A DNA stretch of 49,124 bases from Seminavis robusta (lineage: Eukaryota; Bacillariophyta; Bacillariophyceae; Naviculales; Naviculaceae): the NCBI GenBank assembly GCA_903772945.1, contig CAICTM010000772.1, forward strand, positions 1-49,124, given 5' to 3'. Position 1 is the stretch's first letter. Every line of letters starts with the position of its first letter. Positions 19,601-28,836 of this stretch are shown here, in pieces. The translations under genes and the position numbers were made by a program. The notes beneath the pieces are model-generated. The model saw only the letters and a program-made list of their open reading frames with translations. It searched no databases and was not told the origin of the DNA.

Positions 19601-19827
19601 GCGGCAGAAAGGCGTCGAGGAGCAAATCAGGAACGAGTAGCAGGAAGAGCAACTACAAGAGAAAGGGCGGATGGAGAGGACGTGGCGGTGGACGCGGACG
19701 CGGCGGTAGAGGGGGAAGGGGCGGCAGAGGGGGGTGGCGGAGAGGTAACTCATCCGGTGGAATTGTGATGGAAAGCCAACACGATGATCTTTTGCGGGGA
19801 GTCGGCGGGGCTGATATTACCTTCTAA
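16687..19827 (+). CDS. Large Ser-rich protein with C-terminal RGG tail, unknown nuclear role
   Basis: 1046 residues from the ATG at 16687 (MPSSQQRRRILEDSDEE). The frame is open from an ATG at 16627, but that extension looks like leader sequence. Nearly all is predicted disordered: acidic-Ser clusters (DSDEESSSDESE, TDSDSDDS), Pro/Gln repeats near 250-285 and a poly-Ser run near 500. Better-conserved-looking islands are KFGMQQLEDEAFFGGLVDLCDD (about 735-755) and the final DDLLRGVGGADITF. Before the end is an arginine-glycine box (WRGRGGGRGRGGRGG), typical of nucleic-acid-binding tails. I do not recognise the family. A nuclear role near replication or repair is suggested only by composition, the E2F-like site and the RPA1 neighbour. 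Confidence 0.75.
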   Translation: MPSSQQRRRILEDSDEESSSDESEVEVVSPPKQAVETPAPKKPQEQRRTPASSSSSSGVSSSFRLTRVSSVRNKTTAKAAKGTTATATSTSQRKRIRSLLAKSSSSSSSTSTEECQSSDSEAAEKGRGTSHHSSSIRSQKSTKQNGSARTSKQQQFLSDTDSDSDDSLLRDPTIKKKPADNHKRAASLPAKGKIDVSIGSSSDSGDDSDSVVDSGREKQKPTAIHPKVTTTMKSQPTAASAKHRKPPAQPIQRNPPAQPKSRLPPAQPKNSSRSAAKTTRSQRFSRNSSLRPQFNSPGSTSHESSVMRHMARKCATLRQTANDDEGSSMVGMSSDEDDLNPPQRKNCGGGVDDKDDLSLVEGGGNYNQDISCGIRKQDKAPPPSRLADQSDSSSESCISPQQKEGSNDNDEDSVDTVELALKLRSNVGLPTRPQDVAVAAEPEDSTQQSPRNSPREEPRQSTLMDNVQEFAQGEDQEEFVLPPCDSSSSSSSSASSHRADQLQGSTVLSRQETSVPSIIGVDRNYSSSRAGTQEELHHALPTGASHAHHQQGVQPWSQDHADASNSHRYHTDQTTTQYRPSVSNLSRNDTRTNSARAESEHRSSAPVHRNNTASSKRQDQPHTNPYRRKLTSPTFQAHTASNAPFPPKAGTFERKEPDNQVQRASTHGMQHHQREARDLEFEKLEARVFDSEDVHNPSSVCQQESPCFGNKSRKGDTPKKRDLSKFGMQQLEDEAFFGGLVDLCDDDNEDNNRKMPAASSTTVHHGIRAQQPNRGVNHFASLSTSRITATEEIEYYSDDNGLPPSSTMSRPRRVTDIGYPHGGSRTHSGMSTADFGSSPAAVYNARNQSGGTTAGLAQHGSTMPQGNQRQPTKRRRIRDASNSNPFHAASVARKPIQSTNDETVFYRQPATTHDSTPFWQQPSVRNDLAGGSGVGAGSYRLERGQQAEEEDESNEYYDRQPTRGRRKATSGRGRKASRSKSGTSSRKSNYKRKGGWRGRGGGRGRGGRGGRGGRGGWRRGNSSGGIVMESQHDDLLRGVGGADITF

Positions 19828-19929
19828 CTACACATAGATTCCATTGCCGAATGTCTAACCAGTACTATAATGCACCCGCCTTTATTGCTGCTTTGACTCG
19901 ACTTTGCGAAGATAATTGGAGGTACTAGC

Positions 19930-22296
19930 TCACCTCATTGCAGATTGGGCTTTTTCCCGTTTGCGTCTGTGCAAATCGTAATGTCGGGCTAGTTGTTGTT
20001 GGCTCCTGATGACCCGAAAGCATCCAAAGTAAGTGCACACACGGTGCTTGAACACCGCCTGTCTTCTGCAAGTGTAGTCGAGCCGAATATCTCTTTGTGC
20101 AATCCACTTTTCCATGAAATATTCCTTCCAGGTTTGATCTTGTCCTCTTGCGAACGAACCGTCTGCGCGCAACCCATGAGAGCCATCGTGACGGAGCCCA
20201 AATCTACTACGGTAGAGCGGGAACCAATATCGATCATCATCCGCCATCTCTTTCCAGGCTTTTGAGACATAGCGAACTCTTACCAGCTTCTTGTAGCCAA
20301 GAAAAGAGAGCACTGTTCTCATAACATCATCACTCAGACATTGCATGATTGGTGGGCACTTTCTCTGTGATTGGTTATCCGCTTCTTTTGCAATGCCTAG
20401 CCCTTTGTCGTGGTCTGGATTTGAGAGGAGCTTGGGGTCCAGTTTATGGATCCTGCAGCTCTCTGCATAACCATATGGGGACCACCGCACTCTTTGGAGA
20501 GCCAGATGTAGATCCAGCGGCTCCGGATCCACCCATCGAGGTTCCGATTTGCTCGCCGAGGTGGATGTGGTGTCTTCATCCTCACTCTCTCGCGCGTGTA
20601 CTACTGGTTTGTCGTCTGATTTAAGATTAGCAGCGGTAGAATGATTCGAATCTGTCGAGTCAGCAACAAATGGGGAAAGTGCTTGGATGAATGCATGAAA
20701 CTCGTCCTTTATGGAATCATCGACCACCCGAAAGATATTCCTTCTTCGTGCTATGATGTATTCCAGACAAGGAATCAAAAGTTTGCTGGGTAAATCGTTG
20801 TTGCCTGTAACCTGTGGATCCTCTGCCGTTATGTATCTGCTCCGAATGCTGTTGATCAGAGGTTGCATGGCATCCCAACAAGATTCTCGGTTATCGCAAA
20901 AGGACGACTCGACAATGACTTCTGCATACCATGCCAAGAACTTTGGATTGGCGAGTTGCCAGGTAAGATTCCATAACGACAAGAGAAGGTACCCATAGCC
21001 GTCCCTTCCAGCTATATTTGCCAACTGCAAGGTGCATAGCCTAAGGAAGGGACTATCAACGGATGTCGTTGTCAATGTGTCTCTCAGTACACCAAACGCC
21101 TTGTATTTTGAAGCTTGAATCGTTGATTGAAACCATCGAATCATGGTATGGATCGATTTGTCGCGAAGTCGACACCAATCCTTGGTCTCTTTTGTGTCTG
21201 TAGCATCTGGTAGAGTAATCTTCGACTGACAATACGGGCAGGACGGGTCGCTACTTTCCCTTGCTTCCATGATGGACTTCAAACTCACTAGTGGCTGACG
21301 CGCCCGGTGTTGCAACACTCGCGCAGGTGGCGAAGTTGCGAAGCCTAGTAGTGGATCACCAGGATGTTCACCTTGCAATGATGAGACATCCATGCGTTGT
21401 CTTTTCCGTCTCCCTTGAGCTGCCGTTAGGAAAGAAAAGTCTATGTACTTTCCACAGGATGAGCACATGATGATGTTGCAGTCGCTCCGGTCTTGCACAA
21501 TAAGATTATTTTCAGGCGAAAGGATGGTCTGAACAAGAGTCCAGAGGCAAGGGAATAAGGAAGGAACTGGAGAGTATCCCTTTCTCCCAACTCCCTCCAA
21601 TTGTTTGACACAATATTTTATGAATGATAGCAGAGACTGAGCACCTTGCAGTGGCGGAGGGCCACTCCACTGTTCTTGAAAGACAGTCAGAATGATGGAT
21701 CCCAAGTCATCGCAGCATTGTCTTGCCACCATGATTCTTATCACGGATTGCAGCAACAGCAGCTGCGAAGGCGACCAGCGAGATCGGTAGTATAGGTATT
21801 CATTCACTTCTATCCAATGATCGATTTCATTTGCCCTTTGGGATGCGACTGGACGTTCGGCTGTTTTTCTCCTCTTGCAACTCATAGTAGCGTTACTGGA
21901 TGGTCTGAATGTCAAGATTACCTGGACCAGTGTTTGCAGAATGCAAGGAGAAAGCACAAGGGGTATAACGCAGGGATCTGCAAGGAGTTTCATTAGTTCA
22001 TTCAAGGGTGTCGCAGAAAGATCTTGATCGGTCAAAGCTGCCAAATCAGAATCCTGAACCTGATTTTTGTCATGATAGCTGCACTGGACGGTCCATTCAA
22101 ACCCCAACGACAGTGCTTTGACCACCTCAGGTGAATTGTAATGGTTTACGGCATTATCATGGTGGACCTGACGTGACGCAACCAATCTGGAAAGCTGCGC
22201 TCGAAGGTCTTGTTGAAAAATTCTGGTTGTGGTGCTTTCAAATGTAGCAATTGATGAGGCGGCCTTCAGTCCTTCAGGGGCGGTAAAGGCTTCCAT
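19930..22296 (-). CDS. F-box protein with C-terminal C2H2 zinc finger
   Basis: 788 residues, no intron. The N-terminal two thirds are helical and unrecognised. They include two Cys pairs, MCSSCGKYIDF (about 277) and CPYCQSKI (about 353), which may bind one zinc. Near 649-700 is an F-box-like segment (MQCLSDDVMRTVLSFLGYKK, then VSKAWKEMADDDRYW). Near 752-778 comes a classical C2H2 finger with Cys-x4-Cys-x12-His-x3-His (CTYFGC...ARHYDLH) followed by a basic tail. A substrate-recognition subunit of an SCF ubiquitin ligase is the likely role. The stop lies 102 bp from that of the convergent Ser-rich gene, and the promoter side abuts the minisatellite at 22455. Confidence 0.72.
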   Translation of the reverse strand: MEAFTAPEGLKAASSIATFESTTTRIFQQDLRAQLSRLVASRQVHHDNAVNHYNSPEVVKALSLGFEWTVQCSYHDKNQVQDSDLAALTDQDLSATPLNELMKLLADPCVIPLVLSPCILQTLVQVILTFRPSSNATMSCKRRKTAERPVASQRANEIDHWIEVNEYLYYRSRWSPSQLLLLQSVIRIMVARQCCDDLGSIILTVFQEQWSGPPPLQGAQSLLSFIKYCVKQLEGVGRKGYSPVPSLFPCLWTLVQTILSPENNLIVQDRSDCNIIMCSSCGKYIDFSFLTAAQGRRKRQRMDVSSLQGEHPGDPLLGFATSPPARVLQHRARQPLVSLKSIMEARESSDPSCPYCQSKITLPDATDTKETKDWCRLRDKSIHTMIRWFQSTIQASKYKAFGVLRDTLTTTSVDSPFLRLCTLQLANIAGRDGYGYLLLSLWNLTWQLANPKFLAWYAEVIVESSFCDNRESCWDAMQPLINSIRSRYITAEDPQVTGNNDLPSKLLIPCLEYIIARRRNIFRVVDDSIKDEFHAFIQALSPFVADSTDSNHSTAANLKSDDKPVVHARESEDEDTTSTSASKSEPRWVDPEPLDLHLALQRVRWSPYGYAESCRIHKLDPKLLSNPDHDKGLGIAKEADNQSQRKCPPIMQCLSDDVMRTVLSFLGYKKLVRVRYVSKAWKEMADDDRYWFPLYRSRFGLRHDGSHGLRADGSFARGQDQTWKEYFMEKWIAQRDIRLDYTCRRQAVFKHRVCTYFGCFRVIRSQQQLARHYDLHRRKREKAQSAMR

Positions 22297-22454
22297 TGGT
22301 GATCATTGTCTCCCTGGACGAATTGGACGGATTGATGCGTTCATGGAGCCATCGTGTTGGTACCTGGTACCAGTAATAGATCGTGTTGGTGGATGCTTGG
22401 GGCATTGGCAGCAGCTTCGGCAGGACCATGCGGCAAAAAGGTAAAAAGTGAGGA

Positions 22455-22702
22455 ACAGTCTCCTAAATTTTGATAATCTCCAAAACGGTCTCCTAATTTC
22501 AAATTACAGTCTCCTAAATTTCGATAATTTCCTAAACAGTCTCCTAATTTGAGTTTTGATCTCCTATTCAATCTCCAATTCCAACTAACAAATCTCCTAA
22601 TTTTGCTCTCCAAACGGTCTCTAAATTTTGATATCTCCAAAACGGTCTCCTAATTTCAAATTTTGATCTCCTAAATTTTGATAATCTCCAAAACGGTCTC
22701 CC
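22455..22702. repeat. AT-rich minisatellite, GTCTCCTAA-type units
   Basis: Imperfect tandem units built from 'CGGTCTCCTAA' + 'TTTTGATAATCTCCAAAA', repeated with variation across about 250 bp. Long-range near-perfect copies occur (22455-22500 resembles 22672-22700). It lies 160 bp upstream of the F-box gene start. A minus-strand ORF across it only translates the repeat (LGD..GDYQNLGD) and is rejected as a gene. Confidence 0.8.
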
Positions 22703-22970
22703 CTCACAATTCCGCTGGAGATTGATTGCCGCATGGTCCAGAAGCTTCGATCTTGTACCTGATTAATGGCCACGAATGAACCTGCTTTGATGGCTTCTAA
22801 AACGCGAAGGTGTAAATCTTGCTTTCCCTCTCTTTCACGTTAATTTGGCTGCTAGCCACCATTTCGTCCCCTAAGTAAATGAATCCCAGTCACAGTCACT
22901 CTGCGACATCAAAAGGATTTAACCTTGAAACGGATTGCAGCAACAGTAAAGCACTTATTTATTTACTCAT

Positions 22971-23030
22971 TACAAGCCATTACAAGCCATTACAAGCCAT
23001 TACAAGCCATTACAAGCCATTACAAGCCTT
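22971..23030. repeat. Six tandem copies of a 10-bp unit TACAAGCCAT
   Basis: Exact copies begin at 22971, 22981, 22991, 23001 and 23011, with a sixth copy diverging in its last two bases. No spacers, so not a CRISPR. It runs directly into the hairpin at 23030. Confidence 0.95.
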
Positions 23031-23056
23031 GTAAAGCACTCATCAAGTGCTTTACA
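23030..23056. repeat. Perfect 11-bp stem-loop
   Basis: GTAAAGCACT at 23031-23040 and its exact inverse AGTGCTTTAC at 23046-23055 flank the 5-nt loop CATCA; the outer T23030/A23056 adds an eleventh pair. A further direct copy of GTAAAGCACT lies at about 22946. It could be a terminator-like or transposon-end structure. Its use is unknown. Confidence 0.85.
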
Positions 23057-23297
23057 GCACACAAAATGATCATTGGATTGTGTTATTTCGTCATCTCCAA
23101 CTGACTCTATCAGAAGGGCTTGAGTTCAGATCCTGTGTTGGATAGAACTCGTCTGGCTTGACCAACATGACATTTGAACGAAGCAAAAATTCAACACATG
23201 TTATCGTCCCCGCTCGGATTTTGGCCGCGACTTCGATTGAAGTCATCTCTCCTCTGACAGAATTTAGACAGAGCTTTGGAGGAGATAAGCTGAAATC

Positions 23298-23903
23298 ATG
23301 CCTGATTGCTACATATCCAAGAATGCCTCCGGGTCAATGTATTGCTTTTCGTTAAAGCGGCCAGCATTGGAAGAGTTGAAAGGTCTGAAATCGGAGGACC
23401 TTTTGAACCACTGCCAGCGGATTAATCGCTGCATCTTCCACTCGAAACAGACTGGAGAGGATGAAGCGTTGGTTTGGACATTCAAGAATGGCTCCATGCT
23501 GAATGAACAGCAAGCGGTCGTTCTCCATAACTTCTTGGACGGAAACGACGAAATCCAAGAAGTCTTCGCCAAAACGGATCAAAAGTCTCTCATTATCAAG
23601 ACAATCTACAATGCTGAAATTCTTGTTGTATTGGCCTGCAAGCACTCCAAGTTTCATACTGCACCTTCTCGCACTGTCACTGTGGTCCCCCGTCGCCACA
23701 CTCTGCCCGCGGGAATGAGGAGTGTGCTTTCCGAATTGGAGGCATCGTTTACCTCCAATGATCAAGAAGAGTCTGCTAGTGGCATTGTTAATCTTGTTAC
23801 TCCTGGCAGTAGTGCTTGTGGCGGTGGACGTCCAAGTGGAGAGAGTGAGTTTACGTTCGAATCTGTTGGAACGGAGGATGTGAATGGGCAATCCTATATC
23901 TGA
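23298..23903 (+). CDS. Unknown small protein, possibly with a frame break at its 5' end
   Basis: 201 residues from the ATG at 23298. The first half looks like a folded domain (LEELKGLKSEDLLNHCQRIN, then ALVWTFKNG and EQQAVVLHNFLDG). The second half is Ser/Gly-rich. I recognise no family. The overlapping frame from about 23146 to 23355 (HVIVPARILAATSIEVI...PPGQCIAF) also looks protein-like and runs into this one near 23340 by a one-base step. So the true N-terminus may lie upstream, broken by an indel or joined by an intron. It converges on the large transposase-like gene, about 280 bp away, and may belong to the same mobile unit (inference). Confidence 0.45.
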   Translation: MPDCYISKNASGSMYCFSLKRPALEELKGLKSEDLLNHCQRINRCIFHSKQTGEDEALVWTFKNGSMLNEQQAVVLHNFLDGNDEIQEVFAKTDQKSLIIKTIYNAEILVVLACKHSKFHTAPSRTVTVVPRRHTLPAGMRSVLSELEASFTSNDQEESASGIVNLVTPGSSACGGGRPSGESEFTFESVGTEDVNGQSYI

Positions 23904-24181
23904 TGCCTCCAGTCTCCAAACTGGCATAATCAAGTCTACTATAGCTTCTTATATCATTGTATCTGTTCTGTTGTTGCTTAGAATAGGCCACAATGGCCAC
24001 TATTGTGTCGAATACGATGGACTTGATGCTTGTCATTCTATTGGAGGCCTCGGTGACGATGATGTGTTCTCAGTTTTGGCCGGCTTCTGGCCTGAAATTG
24101 ACAATCCCACACAAATAAATAATCGATCAATAGTAGTTCCACGATGATGAGTTTGTCGGCTATGAGCGGCCCTGGAGCAAG

Positions 24182-27100
24182 TTAATCACCACCTACCGCC
24201 GCTGTAGTGCCACTGCTAGTAGCTTGACGCTGATCGGCCATCAGCAGTTCAATCATTGAGGAGTATTCTCCCTCCAATTCTTCGGCTTCAACAATATCGT
24301 GGAGGCATTGAGTCCGGACTTTTTTCTTGCTTTCTGCCTGGTCCTGTCTCTTCCGCTTGGAATCTTCACTAAAATTCCTTGCTCTTGCAGCCCTGACCTC
24401 CTCTTGAGCTGATTTGACCTGCGGATCAGCAAGGTTCGCTTGATATTGGAGAGAACAAGCAATCTTTCGTTCGATATTGCCGCCAAGCGCTCGGAAACGC
24501 AGATCGGTCGCTTTGCCAACTTGATGAGCCACCTCAATCTTCGACTCCTGATGATACAGCATCCCACGAAGTCTCTCCAAGTTATCTCCAAGGTGCTGCC
24601 AACTATGAACCTTCGGAGGCGTGTTGACCGATAACTTTCGCCACAATCGATCCAATTTGGAGATCACGGACCAAACCTCCAACATTTGCTCATCGGTGAT
24701 CGAGCCATAGGGCTGGTAGCAGTAGTGGGAAAGGACATCCATGTACTGAAACAGACGAGTGTACGCGGCGCAATATTTCTGGATTTCTTCATCACTCGCT
24801 GCCCTTTCCGCACGCGGAATGTCCAACAACCGATTGGTCACGGCGGCCATTACTTTGTCCGCTTGTCGAAGCAGCTTTCGACAGTAGTTGCCTTCCATAT
24901 CTCCGCCATGATACGAAGACCGAAGAATATGGAATTCATCAGCCAGCAAGCCATCCAATTGTTGCCGGATTGGTTGGTGGATGGCTCCATTTTCTTTCTT
25001 CCTTTCCAGAGCCCTTGCTTGTGCTGCAGCATCGGAAGCAGCTTTTTTGGCTGCCTTTCTTCAGCCTCTTTGAAGCGGCCTGTCTCTTGCGCAATCAAAC
25101 GAGGGCTATTGGAGGCTATGGCTTGATCAAGGATCTGCTTTGCCTTTGTTGCTGCCTCTGTCGCTGCTTGGAAAGCAATCTTTCTGGTCGCCTCGGTTAA
25201 CCGTGCAACCTTAAGTCCATCAGAGATCACCTCCGCTCGCCACCAGACGAAGTCTTCGAGCAATCCTTTGGCTGGATTGACAAAAAGGTCCAAGACGTGA
25301 AGAGGCCCAACGAGATAATTCTCAAGCTTTACATCAAAGAGAGGTTCCTCTTTCGTCCCCTTGATCATTGCTTTGGTTGGTGCTGGCCCAAGCTCCTTTT
25401 GGATTTGCCATACGTGTCGACATTCTTCCATTGATTCGAGTGTCCATCGCTTGCCTTTTTTACAACTGCAGCCATTCAGCTTCTTCGTCTGCCATTCATG
25501 CCATCCCCACTGACAGTATGGACACCAATATGACGAACAGCTTTCTCTTCCTTGCGAAAGGACGAGAAAAGCACAGTCTCCGACAACAAACGATTCCACC
25601 TTCACGGAATGAATCACCACTCCACGATAGGCCCTGACATCTGGTGAGTTTGAGCCCCAAGCAACGTAGAGACTGCCATCAGGAGCCTGACAGAAAGCTA
25701 ACTCGTTTCCAATTCTATTCAGGGAGTTGTTCAAGGGATCTGTAATGGTTCGCTCAAGAACTGCGTAGGTGTCTTTTTGGCAATCGATGTGTCCACAGAG
25801 GATGTCCCCTTGAAAAGCGAGACTGGAATTCTTGAAAAACAACAGCACTGTTACCACCACATGGAAAGCTCCTTGACCGTGATCTCCGCCAAGGAGGATG
25901 TGGCACTCCTTGATTTGGCTCACGTCGGTACGGTTCAATACCGTTGGTCCAGTGCTGGTAAGATCTTTGTTGATCAACCACTTGAACGCTTTGTCGATTG
26001 GTCTGTACCAACAAACTCTGTTTCGATGGTTATCTCTGAACTTGATACGGAATGGTGGAAAACACTCACTGTCCAGAGCTCTTACTTTCTCTACTGGCTG
26101 CCAAAAGTTTCTGTTCAGCGCATGGATGGTATACTTCCGGACAATCTCAAACTGGCGATCAGACATACCAGACTCAAACCGAAGAGCCTTCTGATGGTAT
26201 GGATCAATCTTCTTTGCAGTTTCTTTCCACTTCAACGAGCACACCTCACTAAACGCTCCTTTGTCGACAGTCCACAGGACTTTCGCAAACGCCACCACGG
26301 CATCTTTCCTTGTCAGCTCCGAATCCTCTCGAATGGCAGCTTGAAGTGCCGTTGGCATCCAATTCTTTGCGTTCGCGTAGAGTCTTGCCGCATTGCTTGA
26401 AGGGACGGTTGCTTTCATTAATCCGTCATTCGACGTTGATTGTTTCGACGACTTGTATCCGGTGCTGTCGAGGAAGCAATCTAACGCCTCTGGCACATCA
26501 TGAGCCACCATTCCGACTGCAGATCCAAGGGCTTTAAAAGCATCAATCGAGAGTGGAACACCAAACTGATGGGTAAGTGTTGGATACAAGTCTTCGTCTA
26601 GCGTTGCTATGTCCTTCTTCTGGTATTGCACAATGTTGTCTCTCTCACTAGAATTGTATCTATCCTTAACAGCTGCTTTATGGAGATCATGGCTCAAATC
26701 TTTTACACGATTTCGGAGCAAGGCAACAGATCGTTCATCGATGTCAAGCCGTGCGAGGGCTTTGTCGTCCAAGATTCCGTCAAACAGCGCTCGGATATCG
26801 CGGTTGCAAGGCTGGAGGATTGCTTCAGTCTCGGTTGGAGTAACCGCACGAGGCCGTGCTTGTTGATTGCATGTTGTCGTCTGCTCCGCTGTTGGCTGGA
26901 TATTCAAGACAATTCGGCGACCAAAGAAGTCATATTGATCCTGGAAGTGTTTTGTGATGCGTTGTTCCGTTGCAGGCCACTCGAAGGGTGCTTTGCCTCT
27001 TTCTTGTACGTACACAAAGTCCTTTTTCTTTTTCCCATCTTTTGTTCCAATCACTGACTCTTTTCGATGGAAGACTTTCTTGTTTGTGGTGAAGATCTTG

Positions 27101-27423
27101 ACAATGTTTCGGAGGCTTGGATCGTCCGTCTCAACGAAGGGACGGCCCAGAAGACTGGCCTTTCGCAGCTCTCTTCTCAGGGTTCTGGTGTTTACGGGGG
27201 AATCTTCATTGTCAATCTCTTCATCTACTTGACGGGCCATGAAATCAAGAGGAACCCAAGCGTTCATCAACAGCAGATGCCTCTCTTTGACGAGACGCAG
27301 AAACACAGCTACCTCGATGGAAAACATGGCAGAGATGCAATGGCAAACTATCACCAGAGTGGACCTCCGTCGGCCCAGGTGTGCTGACGGGTATGCTTGA
27401 GATAATGCCTGAAGCGGGTCCAA
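24182..27423 (-). CDS. Large transposase-like protein in two frames joined by a slippery site
   Basis: Frame 0 runs from an ATG at 27423 to a stop at 24850 (857 residues). A second frame, -1 relative to it, is open from the slippery heptamer (25042-25048) to 24182. A -1 shift there gives 794 + 286 = 1080 residues. Across the join the -1 frame reads as the natural continuation (KKAASDAAAQARALERKKE), while frame 0 turns atypical. Parts: a positively charged N-terminal region; a block with HILLGGDHGQGAF (about 510-525), GDILCGHIDCQKDTYAVL, a YWCPYCQWGW / CSCKKGKRW zinc-binding pair and LENYLVGPLHVLDLF; then a long Ala/Lys/Glu coiled coil. The order 'Asp-rich GGD motif, zinc pair, PLH motif' recalls uncharacterised transposase-like eukaryotic proteins, but I cannot name the family. 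The N-terminus is uncertain: another open frame (27245-27502) overlaps it. Confidence 0.6.
25042..25048 (-). promoter_or_regulatory. Slippery heptamer A AAA AAG (candidate -1 frameshift site)
   Basis: On the minus strand the frame-0 codons are CCA AAA AAG, which places a canonical X XXY YYZ slippery site exactly in phase. Slippage by -1 continues GCT GCT TCC into the downstream frame, which stays open for 286 codons. I see no strong downstream stem; a short TGCTGCAGCA palindrome follows at about 13 nt. A one-base loss in a run of seven A is the competing explanation. Confidence 0.5.
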
Positions 27424-28836
27424 AGTTATTGACTTGACAAGGAGATACCAGCATTGGAAGCCTGTCGGAGGTGGTTGGTGGCTCTGTTGTTGAGGCTAGC
27501 ACTCAGTCAAAGCACGGAAGCTGTATGAAAATCCGAGACCTGCATTCAAAATAGTGGGGGTGGTTTCAGGTTTTTGGAGTACAGGGGTGAGCATTTTTTA
27601 CTATGCTTTTTGTTGTACATTGCACCTGTGACATCTCAATTGCCCCTGTTCCCAAATCCCCAACTTTACGTGTTTTTACCTCTCTCTTTGCCCCCCACGG
27701 TATCGAAACTGGTACCAGCAACTATCATAGCTACCTGGTACCGTATGTACATCGCTAGCTAGCTAGAAGGATGATCCTACCATTGTACCGTACCAGCGCC
27801 ATGAAAAAAGAAAGCTTTTGCTGCTGCCCTACTAGCTAGAGTAACACCGTATAGACTATGCCCAATAGAGTAGACTTTAGTTCGACAGTTTCACACAAAA
27901 GATAACTAGCTAGGACATGTAGTTTGTTTGCATGTGCGGAATTGGATCATGAAAGTTACTTGTTCTTCTAGGCTACATGCAGTAAAGTCAAGTAGACTAA
28001 TCCCATCGAACAGCACTCAGCTATAAATTAAAATCCAACGCAAGTCTTCACGCTCGAGCCTACCCTCGGACTCGCAAAACCTAAAGTCAGAGTCAACGCA
28101 CTAAGCTACATGTAGCTAGTTCGAATGGGAGGCGAGGGCCGACCAATAGCACCTACCGGTATCATGTATGTCATATGTATCTATCTCTAGAGTAGCCAGG
28201 AATGTGCAGCCTACCGGTAACACTTCAATAGAGGGAGCCAAGGATCGTGTCGGAGACAGGGCGCCGCTCCACCAACTGCAGCTGGCTCTAAAGCCACGTA
28301 TGCTCAAAAAAAAGAAACCCGGTGCCATGACATAGAAGGCCTCTCTATGAATCGAATCTCTTCGACAGAACAGCAAGCTGGATATCTTGCAGCGTCAGCT
28401 AACAAGGTGTCTTGATCCAAACCGAAGTATCCAACTCCAATGTCGATGGCGTGTCTTTCGCCAGATGCTGCCTCTTGACTGGGATCTCCTACCAACAGCG
28501 TCATCGCGGCGAGAAATTGCCACATGGCCCCAGCGCTATTTGATTGGAAGAACCCTACCAATAGAAGCCATGTGGCAGTTGGTGCCTTCTCGTGGGGCAA
28601 ATGGATTTTTCGCTGTTCGAGGCGGCGGTTCCGTTCCGAGAGCGAGCTTGAAGATTTTCATGCCACGAGGGCCAAATCTTTCGATCACTGTTGGGCTTCA
28701 ACGTTGGATCCTACGTGTTTCAGTACTGGAGCCAAAAGATCCATAGTCTTCAAGCAACGGAGCAGAGGTGGACAATCCAGGAAGCAACCATACAGCTCAC
28801 AATTTCCTTGATTCGTCAACACAAACAATAATCAAA
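27424..28836. other. Spacer and upstream region of the FCP gene
   Basis: No supported gene in about 1.4 kb. It has CTAGCTAG at 27755, 27759 (overlapping), 27832 and 27906, and TACCGGTA at 28154 and 28212. GGTACC and related palindromes occur near 27717-27745. ORFs at 28304-28746 on both strands overlap each other and lack protein-like features. The last 60 bp, AC-rich and ending CAATAATCAAA before the ATG, look like a 5' leader. Confidence 0.5.

Noticed and set aside
22341..22640. Minus-strand ORF of about 100 residues
   Set aside because: It is only the minisatellite translated (recurring LGD and GDYQNLGD).
22971..23030. Tandem repeat that might suggest a CRISPR array
   Set aside because: The 10-bp units are contiguous with no spacers, and the genome is eukaryotic.
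23884..24147. Plus-strand ORF of 87 residues with a hydrophobic stretch
   Set aside because: It overlaps the end of the small unknown gene in another frame and has no recognisable features; probably chance.
28304..28746. Overlapping ORFs on both strands upstream of the FCP gene
   Set aside because: They overlap in antisense, have no domains or signal, and lie where the FCP promoter should be.
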